NCBI RefSeq assembly: GCF_900090235.1
Contig: NZ_LT607750.1
Coordinates: forward strand, 1,004,501-1,068,500
Direction: 5' to 3'
Length of the DNA: 64,000 bases
DNA from: Micromonospora echinaurantiaca
GTDB taxonomy: Bacteria > Actinomycetota > Actinomycetes > Mycobacteriales > Micromonosporaceae
The notes below the pieces were generated by a model, which was not told the origin of the DNA, did no database searches, and worked only from the letters and a program-made list of their open reading frames with translations. This document shows, one piece after another, positions 34,633 through 42,341 of this stretch. The translations under genes were made by a program, and so were the position numbers. Within the stretch, counting starts at the first letter, position 1. Each line of letters opens with the position of its first letter.

Positions 34633-35721
34633 ATGAGCACGCACACCGAGCACCAGGCCCAGCAGGGCCGGGAACCGCTCGACGTGAACACCCCCGGGCT
34701 GACCCGTTTCGACATCGTCCGCGAGGGCGCGCGGCGGGACGACATCGAGATCGTCCACTACGAGCCGCAGGTCGTCCCGGGCAGCAAGGCCGAGCGCCGG
34801 CTGACCCGTACCGTCGCGGCGATGTTCCTGCTGACCGGTCTGGCCGCGACCGCGTTCCTGATCATCTACATCTGGTGGCCCTGGGAGTACGCGCCGGGCC
34901 GCGGCGGCGACAAGTGGTACACCCCGCTGCTCGGCGTCACCCTGGGCGTGGCCCTGCTCGGCATCGGCTTCGGCATCCTGACCTGGGGCAAGAAGCTGCT
35001 GCCCAAGGAGGTCTCGATCCAGGACCGGCACGAGGGCGCGGTCTCCGCGGACGACCGCACCATCACCGGCCAGACCATGCTCTACATGGCCGACGAGCTG
35101 GGCGTGAAGCGCCGGCCGCTGCTCGGCATCTCGCTGCTGGCCGGCCTCGCGCCGGTCGGCGCGGTCGTCGCGGCGCCGCTGGTCGGCGGTCTGATCTCCG
35201 ACCCGCACAAGAACAACCAGATGTTCACCACCGGGTTCGCGCCGGCCGAGGGTGGCCAGAAAATCCGGCTGGTCCGCGAGGACGGCCGGCCGGTCCGCCC
35301 GGCGGACATCAGCTCCGGTGGCCAGCTCACCGTGTTCCCCGGCATCGACCACGGCGTGAGCAACCGGCACGCCGACTCGCCGACCCTGCTGATCCACCTG
35401 CGCGACTCGGACGCGCAGGAGTCGCGCCGGGCCAACGAGCGCGAGGGCCACGGCGACTACATGTGGGGCAACTACGCCGCGTTCTCCAAGATCTGCACGC
35501 ACGCCGGTTGCCCGGCGAGCCTGTACGAGCAGCAGACCAACCGTCTGCTCTGCCCGTGCCACCAGTCGCAGTTCCTGATCACCGACAACGCCCGGCCCAT
35601 CTTCGGTCCGGCCAGCCGGCGGCTGCCGCAGTTGCCGATCGAGGTGGACGCCGAGGGCTACTTCGTGGCGAAGTCCGACTACACCGAAACCGTCGGGCCC
35701 GACTTCTGGGAGCGGCCGTGA
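34633..35721 (+). CDS. qcrA: Rieske iron-sulfur subunit of the bcc complex
   Basis: The 362-residue protein has three membrane helices (about 56-78, 95-117 and 165-190), typical of the actinobacterial Rieske protein. It carries the 2Fe-2S ligand motifs CTHAGCP (about 288) and CPCHQSQF (about 306). It moves electrons from quinol to the cytochrome cc. Start ATG 34633. The stop overlaps the qcrB start by four bases (GTGA). Confidence 0.95.
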   Translation: MSTHTEHQAQQGREPLDVNTPGLTRFDIVREGARRDDIEIVHYEPQVVPGSKAERRLTRTVAAMFLLTGLAATAFLIIYIWWPWEYAPGRGGDKWYTPLLGVTLGVALLGIGFGILTWGKKLLPKEVSIQDRHEGAVSADDRTITGQTMLYMADELGVKRRPLLGISLLAGLAPVGAVVAAPLVGGLISDPHKNNQMFTTGFAPAEGGQKIRLVREDGRPVRPADISSGGQLTVFPGIDHGVSNRHADSPTLLIHLRDSDAQESRRANEREGHGDYMWGNYAAFSKICTHAGCPASLYEQQTNRLLCPCHQSQFLITDNARPIFGPASRRLPQLPIEVDAEGYFVAKSDYTETVGPDFWERP

Positions 35722-37346
35722 AGCGGCGAAAGTTTGACATGGCGGCGGTGCCGGGCAAGACCGCCGCGGGACTGGACGACCGGTTCCAGGCGGCCACCCC
35801 GCTGCGCCGGCTGCTGAACAAGGTCTTCCCGGACCACTGGTCCTTCCTGCTCGGCGAGATCGCGCTCTTCTCGTTCATCGTCCTGCTGCTCACCGGGGTC
35901 TTCCTGACCTTCTTCTTCGAGCCGGCGATGACCGAGGTGGTCTACAACGGCAGCTACGCCCCGCTGCGGGGCACGCCGATGTCGGCCGCGTACGCCTCCA
36001 GCCTGGACATCTCGTTCGACGTCCGGGGCGGCCTGATCATGCGGCAGATGCACCACTGGTCGGCGCTGCTGTTCATGGCGGCGATCGTGGTGCACATGCT
36101 CCGGGTCTTCTTCACCGGCGCGTTCCGCAAGCCGCGTGAGACGAACTGGATCATCGGCTCGCTGCTCTTCTGGGTCGGCTTCCTGGCCGGCTTCACCGGC
36201 TACTCGCTGCCGGACGACGGCCTCTCCGGCACCGGTCTGCGGATCGCCTCGGCGATCATGCTCTCCATCCCGGTGATCGGCTCCTGGGTCACCTCGTCGA
36301 TCTTCGGCGGGGAGTTCCCCGGCACGATCATCATCAGCCGGTTCTTCATCGCCCATGTGCTGCTCATCCCGGGTCTGCTGGTCGCGCTGATCAGCGTCCA
36401 CCTGGGTCTGGTGTTCAAGCAGAAGCACACCCAGTGGCCCGGCCCGGGCCGGACCAACGGCAACGTGGTCGGCGAGCGGATGTTCCCGCGCTACGCGCTC
36501 AAGCAGGGCGGCTTCTTCATGGTCGTCTTCGGCGTGATCGCGCTGATGGGTGGCCTGTTCCAGATCAACCCGATCTGGCTGTTCGGCCCGTACGAGGCGT
36601 GGGTGGTCTCGGCGGCCAGCCAGCCCGACTGGTACGTGATGTTCCTCGACGGCTCGACCCGACTGATGCCGGCGTGGGAGATCAACATCCCGATCGGTGA
36701 CGGGTACGTGATCCCGCCGCTGTTCTGGCCGACGGTCGTGCTACCGGGCATCCTGGTGGGCCTCTCCACGCTCTACCCGTTCCTGGAGGCGCGGCACCTC
36801 AAGGACTACCGGAGCCACAACCTGCTCCAGCGGCCCCGGGACGTGCCGGCCCGCACCGCGGTGGGCGCCATGGCGGTGTCCTTCTACGTCGTGCTCACCC
36901 TCTCCGGTGCCAACGACGTGATCGCTGACAAGTTCCAGATCAGCCTGAACGCGATGACCTGGGCGGGCCGGATCGGTCTGCTGGTGCTGCCGCCGCTGGC
37001 CTACTACGTCACCTACCGGCTCTGCCTCGGTCTGCAGCAGCACGACCGCGAGGTGCTCGCCCACGGTGTCGAGACCGGCATCATCCGGCGGCTGCCGGAC
37101 GGCCGGTTCGTCGAGGTGCACCAGCCGCTCAGCGCGGCGGACGGCCACGACGGTCACGGCGAGCTGGAGTACGCCGGCTGGGTGGTGCCGAAGAAGATGA
37201 ACCGGCTCGGCGCACTCGGCCCGGCCATCCGGGGCTTCTTCTACCCGATCGAGAAGCCGGCCGAGGCGCCGGTCTCACCGGGGCACCCGCCGGTCGAGGC
37301 CCGACCGGAGCGGGAGGAGATCGGCAGCGGCGAGCGCCGCAGTTGA
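35718..37346 (+). CDS. qcrB: Cytochrome b subunit of the bcc complex
   Basis: QcrB oxidises menaquinol and holds two b hemes. The 542-residue protein has the heme-ligand segments MHHWSALLFMAAIVVHMLRVF and IAHVLLIPGLLVALISVHLG, and the quinol-site motif PDWY (PEWY in many bacteria) in QPDWYVMFLDG. The C-terminal extension of about 100 residues after the last helix is typical of actinobacteria. It contains the region targeted by imidazopyridine-type inhibitors in mycobacteria (family knowledge). The GTG at 35718 is coupled to qcrA. A strong hairpin ends the operon. Confidence 0.95.
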   Translation: MKRRKFDMAAVPGKTAAGLDDRFQAATPLRRLLNKVFPDHWSFLLGEIALFSFIVLLLTGVFLTFFFEPAMTEVVYNGSYAPLRGTPMSAAYASSLDISFDVRGGLIMRQMHHWSALLFMAAIVVHMLRVFFTGAFRKPRETNWIIGSLLFWVGFLAGFTGYSLPDDGLSGTGLRIASAIMLSIPVIGSWVTSSIFGGEFPGTIIISRFFIAHVLLIPGLLVALISVHLGLVFKQKHTQWPGPGRTNGNVVGERMFPRYALKQGGFFMVVFGVIALMGGLFQINPIWLFGPYEAWVVSAASQPDWYVMFLDGSTRLMPAWEINIPIGDGYVIPPLFWPTVVLPGILVGLSTLYPFLEARHLKDYRSHNLLQRPRDVPARTAVGAMAVSFYVVLTLSGANDVIADKFQISLNAMTWAGRIGLLVLPPLAYYVTYRLCLGLQQHDREVLAHGVETGIIRRLPDGRFVEVHQPLSAADGHDGHGELEYAGWVVPKKMNRLGALGPAIRGFFYPIEKPAEAPVSPGHPPVEARPEREEIGSGERRS

Positions 37347-37362
37347 TCGCCTGAGACACCCC

Positions 37363-37402
37363 GACGTGGCGCCCCCGGAGGTCCTCCGGTGGGCGCCACG
37401 TC
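37363..37402 (+). terminator. Hairpin terminator after qcrB
   Basis: A perfect 12-bp stem (GACGTGGCGCCC with GGGCGCCACGTC), containing a smaller nested stem (CCGGA/TCCGG) and followed by CGTTT, lies 16 bases after the qcrB stop. It should end the ctaE-qcrCAB transcript. Confidence 0.8.
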
Positions 37403-37489
37403 CGTTTCCGACCCTCCTGCCGGGGGAGCGGTCCGACCGTGACCCCCTGAGCGGCTACGACGGCGCCGGTCCCAGCGGGCGGATCGCAG

Positions 37490-37513
37490 GAATAACCCCG
37501 GTCAGTCGGGTAT
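37490..37513 (+). promoter_or_regulatory. SigB-like (general stress) promoter of the DUF4142 gene
   Basis: GAAT at 37490-37493, a 14-base spacer and GGGTAT at 37508-37513 fit the Streptomyces SigB-type consensus GNNT-N14-16-GGGTAY. The start codon is 33 bases further on. This suggests induction by osmotic or stationary-phase stress. The consensus is recalled from the literature; activity is not shown. Confidence 0.55.
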
Positions 37514-37545
37514 CCGTGCGGTCCAACGTCTCAAGGGGGGGAAGC

Positions 37546-38202
37546 ATGTTGGGTATCAAACGCCTCGGCCTGCTGGCCGTGCTGGTGCTGGTGGGGCTGG
37601 CACCGGCCGCGGCGGCACAGGCGGCGGCGCAGCCGTCGGAGCAGGACCGCCAGTATCTGCAGGCGATCCACCGGGTCAACCTGTTCGAGATCACCACGGG
37701 GGACCTGGCCCAACAGAAGGCGCAGAACCAGGCGGTCAAGGACCTGGGCGCGATGTTCAAGACGGACCACACCCAGCTGGACCAGACCGTGCAGCAGACC
37801 GCGTCCCAGCTGAACGTGGAACTGCCGGACGATGTCGGCGAGGAGCAGGAAGCCGTCATCGAACAGCTGAACGACGCCAGCGGCGAGGAGTTCGACCGGC
37901 TCTGGGTGACCAAGCAGCTGGCCGGACACGTCCAGGCCATCCAGGCCACCCAGACGGAGATCTCGCAGGGTTCCGAGCAGGCGGTGGTCCAGCTGGCGCA
38001 GAACGCGCTGCCGACGCTGCAGGCGCACTACGACGCGCTGGTGCAGCTGGCTCAGCAGCTCGGTGTCCCGGTTCCGCAGGCGACCGTGACCGGTACGCCG
38101 GGCCCGGGCGCCCCGCCGGCGCCGGGTGGCACCGAAACCCCGGCTCCGGGCGGCACGCCCGAGTCGCCGGGCACGGAGACGCCGAGTCCGGACCAGAGCT
38201 GA
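37546..38202 (+). CDS. Exported DUF4142 protein
   Basis: The 218-residue protein has a cleavable-type signal peptide (MLGIKRLGLLAVLVLVGLAP, then an Ala-rich cleavage region). A helical DUF4142 domain of about 135 residues follows (DRQYLQAIHRVNLFEITTGDLA, later LAGHVQAIQATQ). The Pro/Gly/Thr-rich tail (about 180-218) looks like a wall-spanning or disordered region. DUF4142 is a ferritin-like four-helix domain often found in stress-response loci; its biochemical role is not established. A strong AAGGGGGGGAAG ribosome site precedes ATG 37546. The upstream SigB-like promoter supports a stress role. Confidence 0.88.
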   Translation: MLGIKRLGLLAVLVLVGLAPAAAAQAAAQPSEQDRQYLQAIHRVNLFEITTGDLAQQKAQNQAVKDLGAMFKTDHTQLDQTVQQTASQLNVELPDDVGEEQEAVIEQLNDASGEEFDRLWVTKQLAGHVQAIQATQTEISQGSEQAVVQLAQNALPTLQAHYDALVQLAQQLGVPVPQATVTGTPGPGAPPAPGGTETPAPGGTPESPGTETPSPDQS

Positions 38203-38216
38203 CCGCTCACGACAGT

Positions 38217-38245
38217 GGCCGGCCCACCCACGGGGTGGGCCGGCC
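38217..38245 (+). terminator. Hairpin terminator after the DUF4142 gene
   Basis: A perfect 13-bp stem (GGCCGGCCCACCC with GGGTGGGCCGGCC) with a three-base loop begins 14 bases after the stop codon. It likely also serves the convergent AsnC-type gene. Confidence 0.75.
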
Positions 38246-38264
38246 GTCGTGTGTGGCCGCCCGG

Positions 38265-38360
38265 CCCGCGGCCGGCGGGGTCAGCCGGCGTTGGCCAGGC
38301 CGACCGCTGGCTGCCCGACCCGCGGCGGGCGGGGTCAGTCGGCGTTGGCCAGGCCGATCG
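38265..38360. repeat. 54-bp-period duplication of the 3' end of the AsnC-type gene
   Basis: About 42 bases starting CCCGCGG at 38319, covering the last codons and stop of the minus-strand gene, recur at 38265 with few changes. The spare copy still reads as the gene's final residues (GLANA) and a stop. It looks like a recent tandem duplication in the spacer. Confidence 0.7.
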
Positions 38361-38622
38361 CGAACGCCTCCTCCAGGTCGTGCTGGGAGTACGCCCGGAA
38401 GGCGATGTGCGACTCGGTGTTCAGCACGCCCGGCACCTTGGAGATGCGCCCGGCGATGACCTGCTCGATCTGGTCGAACTCGCGTACCCGGACCATGGCG
38501 ATCAGGTCGACGTGGCCGGCCACCGAGTAGACCTCGCTGACGCCGGGCAGGTCGGCCAGGGCCTCGGCCACCTCGGGGATCGAGTCGGTGGCGCAGTCGA
38601 TCAGCACGATCGCGGTGATCAC
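38335..38622 (-). CDS. Stand-alone Lrp/AsnC-type ligand-binding (RAM) protein
   Basis: This 95-residue protein contains only the effector-binding domain of Lrp/AsnC regulators (ITAIVLIDCATDSIPEVAEALADLPGV, then GHVDLIAMVRVREFDQI). It lacks a DNA-binding domain. Such stand-alone RAM proteins form oligomers that bind amino acids. From memory they are common beside trpD or qcr genes in actinobacteria. GTG 38622 is preceded by CGGAGA nine bases away. Ligand and partner are unknown. Confidence 0.88.
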   Translation of the reverse strand: MITAIVLIDCATDSIPEVAEALADLPGVSEVYSVAGHVDLIAMVRVREFDQIEQVIAGRISKVPGVLNTESHIAFRAYSQHDLEEAFAIGLANAD

Positions 38623-38734
38623 GGGACATTTCTCCGTTCGTCGACGTCGTCGCTCATGCTAGTGCGGTGGCTCGTGATCGGATGACGGTCCGCAGGTCTG
38701 CCGCCGATGATCCGACCTGCTCCCGATCAGACGA

Positions 38735-39598
38735 TCACGGGCCCGGTGCTGCGGGGACGGTGAGGTGGGTGTCGGCGCGGATGGCGTTGCGGAGGTGTTC
38801 GTCGGCGGCGACCCGGGCGCCCGGCCAGACCACGACCCGGTCGACGTCGCCGAGCACGGTCGCGTCGGCGCCGATCACCGACCGGCGGCACCGGCCGGTC
38901 ACCGTGGCCGTCGGGTCGACCAGGCTGCTGGTCCCGGCGGCGTGCAGGTTGGCCGCGAGGTAGTCCGCCGGGGTGCCGGTGTCGAAGAAGGTGCCGGCGT
39001 ACGGCACGACGGTGAGTGCCCCGGCCGCCTCCGCCGGCCGCCAGACCGCCCGGACGAGGTCGCCGAACTCGGCCGGCAGGTCCCGCACCAGCCGCCACGG
39101 CAGCAGCGAGAACCCGGTGAACGCGTGGCCGTCGAACGTCCCGGGCGCCGCCGGGTCCGCGGCGGGCTGACCGAGCAGGCGTACGCTCTCGCCGTCCCAG
39201 CCGTGCAGCAGCGCGGCGATGTCCGGCCCCGGGGCGGCGGCCGGGTCGTGCAGGTAGGCGTCGGCGTTGCCGACCAGCACCCCGCGCCCGGCGATCCAGT
39301 CCCGCAGGTTGCCCACGCCGCCGGCGGTGCCCAGCGGATCGCCCGGCTCGACCGAGTGGTGCGCCCGGTCGCCCACGTGCGCGACCACCTGCTCGCCGAG
39401 GTAGCAGGCGTTGACCGCGACCCGGTCCGGGCCGGTCAGGCCGAGCCCGGCCAGCCGGGCCAGCGCGCGGTCGAGCAGCGCGACGTTGCCCACCGGGCAG
39501 AGCGCCTTGGGCAGCCGTTCGGTCAGCGGCCGCAGCCGGGTGCCCTCGCCGGCGGCGAGCACCACCGCGCAGACCTCGGGCCCGGCCGGCTCGCTCAC
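38735..39598 (-). CDS. Sugar-phosphate nucleotidyltransferase
   Basis: The 287-residue protein begins with the GT-A nucleotidyltransferase signature VVLAAGEGTRLRPLTERLPKAL (14-26 hold the nucleotide loop and the following Lys). It continues with GTAGGVGNL and VGNADAYL, where Asp should bind Mg2+. The C-terminus has a short hexapeptide-like stretch (VDPTATVTGRCRRSVIGADATVLGDV). It resembles glucose-1-phosphate thymidylyl- or mannose-1-phosphate guanylyltransferases; the exact substrate is not fixed. GTG 39598 overlaps the preceding small ORF's stop (GTGA). Confidence 0.85.
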   Translation of the reverse strand: MSEPAGPEVCAVVLAAGEGTRLRPLTERLPKALCPVGNVALLDRALARLAGLGLTGPDRVAVNACYLGEQVVAHVGDRAHHSVEPGDPLGTAGGVGNLRDWIAGRGVLVGNADAYLHDPAAAPGPDIAALLHGWDGESVRLLGQPAADPAAPGTFDGHAFTGFSLLPWRLVRDLPAEFGDLVRAVWRPAEAAGALTVVPYAGTFFDTGTPADYLAANLHAAGTSSLVDPTATVTGRCRRSVIGADATVLGDVDRVVVWPGARVAADEHLRNAIRADTHLTVPAAPGP

Positions 39599-39834
39599 GC
39601 CGGCGCCCCGCGCCGTTCCGCGCCGCCCCAGGCCGCTGCGGTGGCACGCCCGGTGGTCCGTCCGCGCACGCCGGCGCCGCGACCCGCGCCGCCGTGCGGC
39701 TCCGTCGCGCCGCGCCTGGCGCCGCCGTGCGGTTCGGTCGCGCTATGCCTGGCGCAGTCGTGCGGTTCGGTCGCGCTATGCCTGGCGCGGTCGTGCGGTG
39801 CGGTCGCGTCGGGGCCGGTGGTTCGGCGAATCAC
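39595..39834 (-). CDS. Small repeat-bearing ORF coupled on both sides
   Basis: This 79-codon frame starts with GTG overlapping the Nudix stop (GTGA) and ends with TGA overlapping the nucleotidyltransferase start (GTGA). It contains an 11-residue repeat of the type SATEPHDCARH/GATEPHGGARR, three to four copies, encoded by a 33-bp tandem repeat at about 39691-39815. The rest is Arg/Gly/Ala-rich. No motif or family is recognised. It may be a true small protein or simply a translated bridge that keeps ribosomes moving between the two enzymes. The double overlap argues that it is translated. Confidence 0.5.
   Translation of the reverse strand: MIRRTTGPDATAPHDRARHSATEPHDCARHSATEPHGGARRGATEPHGGAGRGAGVRGRTTGRATAAAWGGAERRGAPA
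39691..39815. repeat. 33-bp tandem repeat, nearly four copies
   Basis: Units start at 39691, 39724, 39757 and 39790, each beginning G(C/T)CGTGCGG. The two middle copies are nearly identical. The unit is a multiple of three, so copy-number change preserves the small ORF. Confidence 0.8.
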
Positions 39835-40373
39835 GGTGTGGTGTCCGGGACCGGCGGCGGGAACTGCCCGGCCAGCGGGCCGATGCCGTAGTAGGCGAGC
39901 AGGCGCGCCGTCGGCCAGGTCAGCCGGGGCAGGTCGTCCAGCGGGTGCCAGGCCGCCTCGAAGACCTCCGCGCCGTCCACTGTCAGTTCGGTGGTCGACG
40001 CCGGCACCTCGGCGGTGAACACCACGTCCACCCAGCCCTTGGCGTGCACCACCGCGTTCGGCACGGCCGGTGTGAGCTGGCGGGGCGAGAGCCGGATGCC
40101 GGACTCCTCGAACAGTTCCCGGGCCGCGCCGACCACCGGCGCCTCGCCGCGCTGGAGCAGCCCGGCCGGGAGCGTCCAGCCGTTGCCGGGTGGCTGGCGC
40201 AGCAGCAGCAGCCGGCCCGCCCCCTCGGCCTCGGCGTCGTGGACCAGGGTCACCGCGCCGACGATGTACTTCGGCACGGCCAGCCGGACCAGGCGGCGGC
40301 GCAGCGGTAGCGGCAGCCGGTAGAAGACCTGGTAGGCGACGGCCCGTCCGGTGGCGCGCGAGCGGGGGATCAT
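39831..40373 (-). CDS. Nudix hydrolase
   Basis: The 180-residue protein has a complete Nudix box, G-x5-E-x7-REL-x-EE-x-GI, in GLLQRGEAPVVGAARELF plus the next five residues. This box binds Mg2+ to hydrolyse nucleoside diphosphates linked to another group. The N-terminal 30 residues (Arg-rich, VFYRLPLPLRRRLVRLAVPKY) precede the fold and may touch the membrane. The true substrate is unknown. Coupling with a sugar nucleotidyltransferase suggests NDP-sugar or related turnover. ATG 40373 begins the protein. Confidence 0.9.
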   Translation of the reverse strand: MIPRSRATGRAVAYQVFYRLPLPLRRRLVRLAVPKYIVGAVTLVHDAEAEGAGRLLLLRQPPGNGWTLPAGLLQRGEAPVVGAARELFEESGIRLSPRQLTPAVPNAVVHAKGWVDVVFTAEVPASTTELTVDGAEVFEAAWHPLDDLPRLTWPTARLLAYYGIGPLAGQFPPPVPDTTP

Positions 40374-40426
40374 GAGTCCAGGCTAGTGGGGGCGAGGGCG
40401 GCTCGCGCTCCCCGGGCCCCGCCCGG

Positions 40427-42211
40427 TCACTGCCGGTGGTCCACCAGGTCGATGAGCTGGCGTACCACGGCGTCCGGCTCGATCACCCGGTCGAAGACCG
40501 CGACCAGCATGGTCTCCAGGTCGGGGTAGCCGAGTTCCTCGGAGAGTCGCAGCAGCGGCAGGTCGCTGGCCAGGCCCCGGTTGTGCTGGCGCAGGGCGAG
40601 CCCGATGGTGGCCCGGCCGAGGCGGACCTTGTCGCTGATCGTGATGCCCGGCTCGGTGTGCTCGGCGAACCACCGGTTGATCTGCATCTGCGCGTGCGGC
40701 GACTTCACGAACCCGAGCCACTCCCGGCGCGGCCCGCGCGGCGCGGCGTCGCCACCCTCCGCGTCGGTCTCGGTGAAGATCTCCACCACGTCGCCCTCGG
40801 CGAGTTGCGAGGAGAGCGGGGCCAGCCGGCCGTTGATCCGAGCCGCCAGGCAGTGGTCGCCGCGTTCGCTGCCCAGCTCGTAGGCCAGGTCGACCGGGGT
40901 GGCGCCGGCCGGCAGCACGACCTGCCGCCCCTCGGCGACCACCTGGATCTGCGTCTCGGCCAGGTCGCAGCGCAGCGACTGGAGGAACTGCGCCGGGTCG
41001 GCGGCGTCCTGTTCCCAGTTCAGCACCCGGCGCAGCCAGTCGAGCTGTTCGGCCCTGGCCGCCGCCGCGCCGCCACCGGACCGGGGGAAGCGGAAGTCGG
41101 CGGCGATGCCGTACTCGGCCTTGCGGTGCATCTCCTCGGTGCGGATCAGCACCTCCACCGTGCGGTTCTCCGGGCCGCAGACGCTGGTGTGCAGCGAGCG
41201 GTAGAGGTTGTTCTTCGGCGAGGCGATGAAGTCCTTGAACCGGCCCGGCACGGGCCGCCAGACGCCGTGGATGGCGCCCAGCGCCGCGTAACAGTCGGTG
41301 GCCGGGCCGTCCACCACCACCGCGATCCGAGGCAGGTCGTACGGGCTGTCGTGGCCGCCGGCCACGGTGTCCTTCCAGATCGAGTAGAGGTGCCGGGGGC
41401 GCGGGGTCACCTCCGCGTCGACCCGGTTGCGGCGCAGCGCCGCGCGGGCCCGGGCGACCACCTGTTCGAGGTAGGTGTCCCAGCCGGGACGCTCCCGAAC
41501 GTGCCGGGAGATGCGGTCGTGCTCCTCGGGCTTGAGGTGCAGCAGCACCACGTCGTCCAGCTCGCGTTTCAAGGTCTGGATGCCGAGCCGGTCGCAGAGC
41601 GGGACGAGCACCTCCTGGGTGGCCCGGGCGATCCGCTCCCGGGAGGCGGCCGAGCGTACGCCGAGGGTGCGCATGTTGTGCAGCCGGTCGGCCAGTTTGA
41701 TGATCAGCACCCGGACGTCCTTGCCGGCCGCGATGATCATCTTGCGGATCGTCTCGGCCTCGGCGGCCTTGCCGTAGAACGCCTTGTCGAACTTGGTCAC
41801 CCCGTCGACGAGGTGGGCCACCTCCCGGCCGAAGTCCTCGGCGAGCGCCTGGAGGGTGTAGCGGGTGTCCTCCACGGTGTCGTGCAGCAGGGCCGCGACC
41901 AGGGTGATGGTGTCCATGCCGAGCTCTGCGCAGATCTGCGCGACGGCGAGCGGATGGGTGATGTAGGGCTCGCCGCTCTTGCGGAACTGCCCCCGGTGCA
42001 TGTTCTCGGCGATGGTGTAGGCCCGGCGCAGCACCGCGGGGTCGGTGCCGGCGTGGATGGCGCGGTGGGCACGGACCAGGCTTGCGACCGGGTCGGACTC
42101 GGTGGTGGGCCAGGTCAGCAGCGACCGCAGCCGCCGGGCCAGGGGCAGCTCGCCCGGCTGGGTTGGAAGCGCGCCCCCCAGGGCGGCGCCGTGTCCGGCG
42201 TCGACGTCCAC
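40427..42211 (-). CDS. RelA/SpoT homologue with intact hydrolase and divergent synthetase domain
   Basis: From GTG 42211 (GAGGAG nine bases upstream) the protein has 594 residues. A TTG at 42259 would add 16. The HD domain that hydrolyses (p)ppGpp is complete: YITHPLAV, LLHDTVEDT (His-Asp at about 110-111) and IKLADRLHNMRT. The synthetase region keeps GRFKDFIASPK and MHRKAEYGIAA. It departs from the norm at the G(I/V)R strand (here LPRIAVVVDG), EVQIRT (here EVLIRT) and AAHW (here AADF). A TGS domain (VVLPAGATPVDLAYELG) follows. The ACT/zinc-finger C-terminus of long Rel proteins is missing. It may be mainly a hydrolase or regulator, with the main Rel elsewhere. Its strand neighbours are the Nudix and nuclease genes. 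Confidence 0.88.
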   Translation of the reverse strand: MDVDAGHGAALGGALPTQPGELPLARRLRSLLTWPTTESDPVASLVRAHRAIHAGTDPAVLRRAYTIAENMHRGQFRKSGEPYITHPLAVAQICAELGMDTITLVAALLHDTVEDTRYTLQALAEDFGREVAHLVDGVTKFDKAFYGKAAEAETIRKMIIAAGKDVRVLIIKLADRLHNMRTLGVRSAASRERIARATQEVLVPLCDRLGIQTLKRELDDVVLLHLKPEEHDRISRHVRERPGWDTYLEQVVARARAALRRNRVDAEVTPRPRHLYSIWKDTVAGGHDSPYDLPRIAVVVDGPATDCYAALGAIHGVWRPVPGRFKDFIASPKNNLYRSLHTSVCGPENRTVEVLIRTEEMHRKAEYGIAADFRFPRSGGGAAAARAEQLDWLRRVLNWEQDAADPAQFLQSLRCDLAETQIQVVAEGRQVVLPAGATPVDLAYELGSERGDHCLAARINGRLAPLSSQLAEGDVVEIFTETDAEGGDAAPRGPRREWLGFVKSPHAQMQINRWFAEHTEPGITISDKVRLGRATIGLALRQHNRGLASDLPLLRLSEELGYPDLETMLVAVFDRVIEPDAVVRQLIDLVDHRQ

Positions 42212-42341
42212 GAGGGACACCTCCTCACCCCGGCTCCACGGTCGCCGGGGCTCCGGCAACCGGGAGCAGGCCCACGAAACGGGCAGGACTGCACTTCTCT
42301 AACAGCCTAAGTGAGTCGACGTAGTCCGATCGGACACTTGC

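Noticed and set aside
38765..40018. Plus-strand 417-codon frame opposite the nucleotidyltransferase and small ORF
   Set aside because: No domain is visible and its composition is that of a shadow frame. The minus-strand enzymes have clear motifs.
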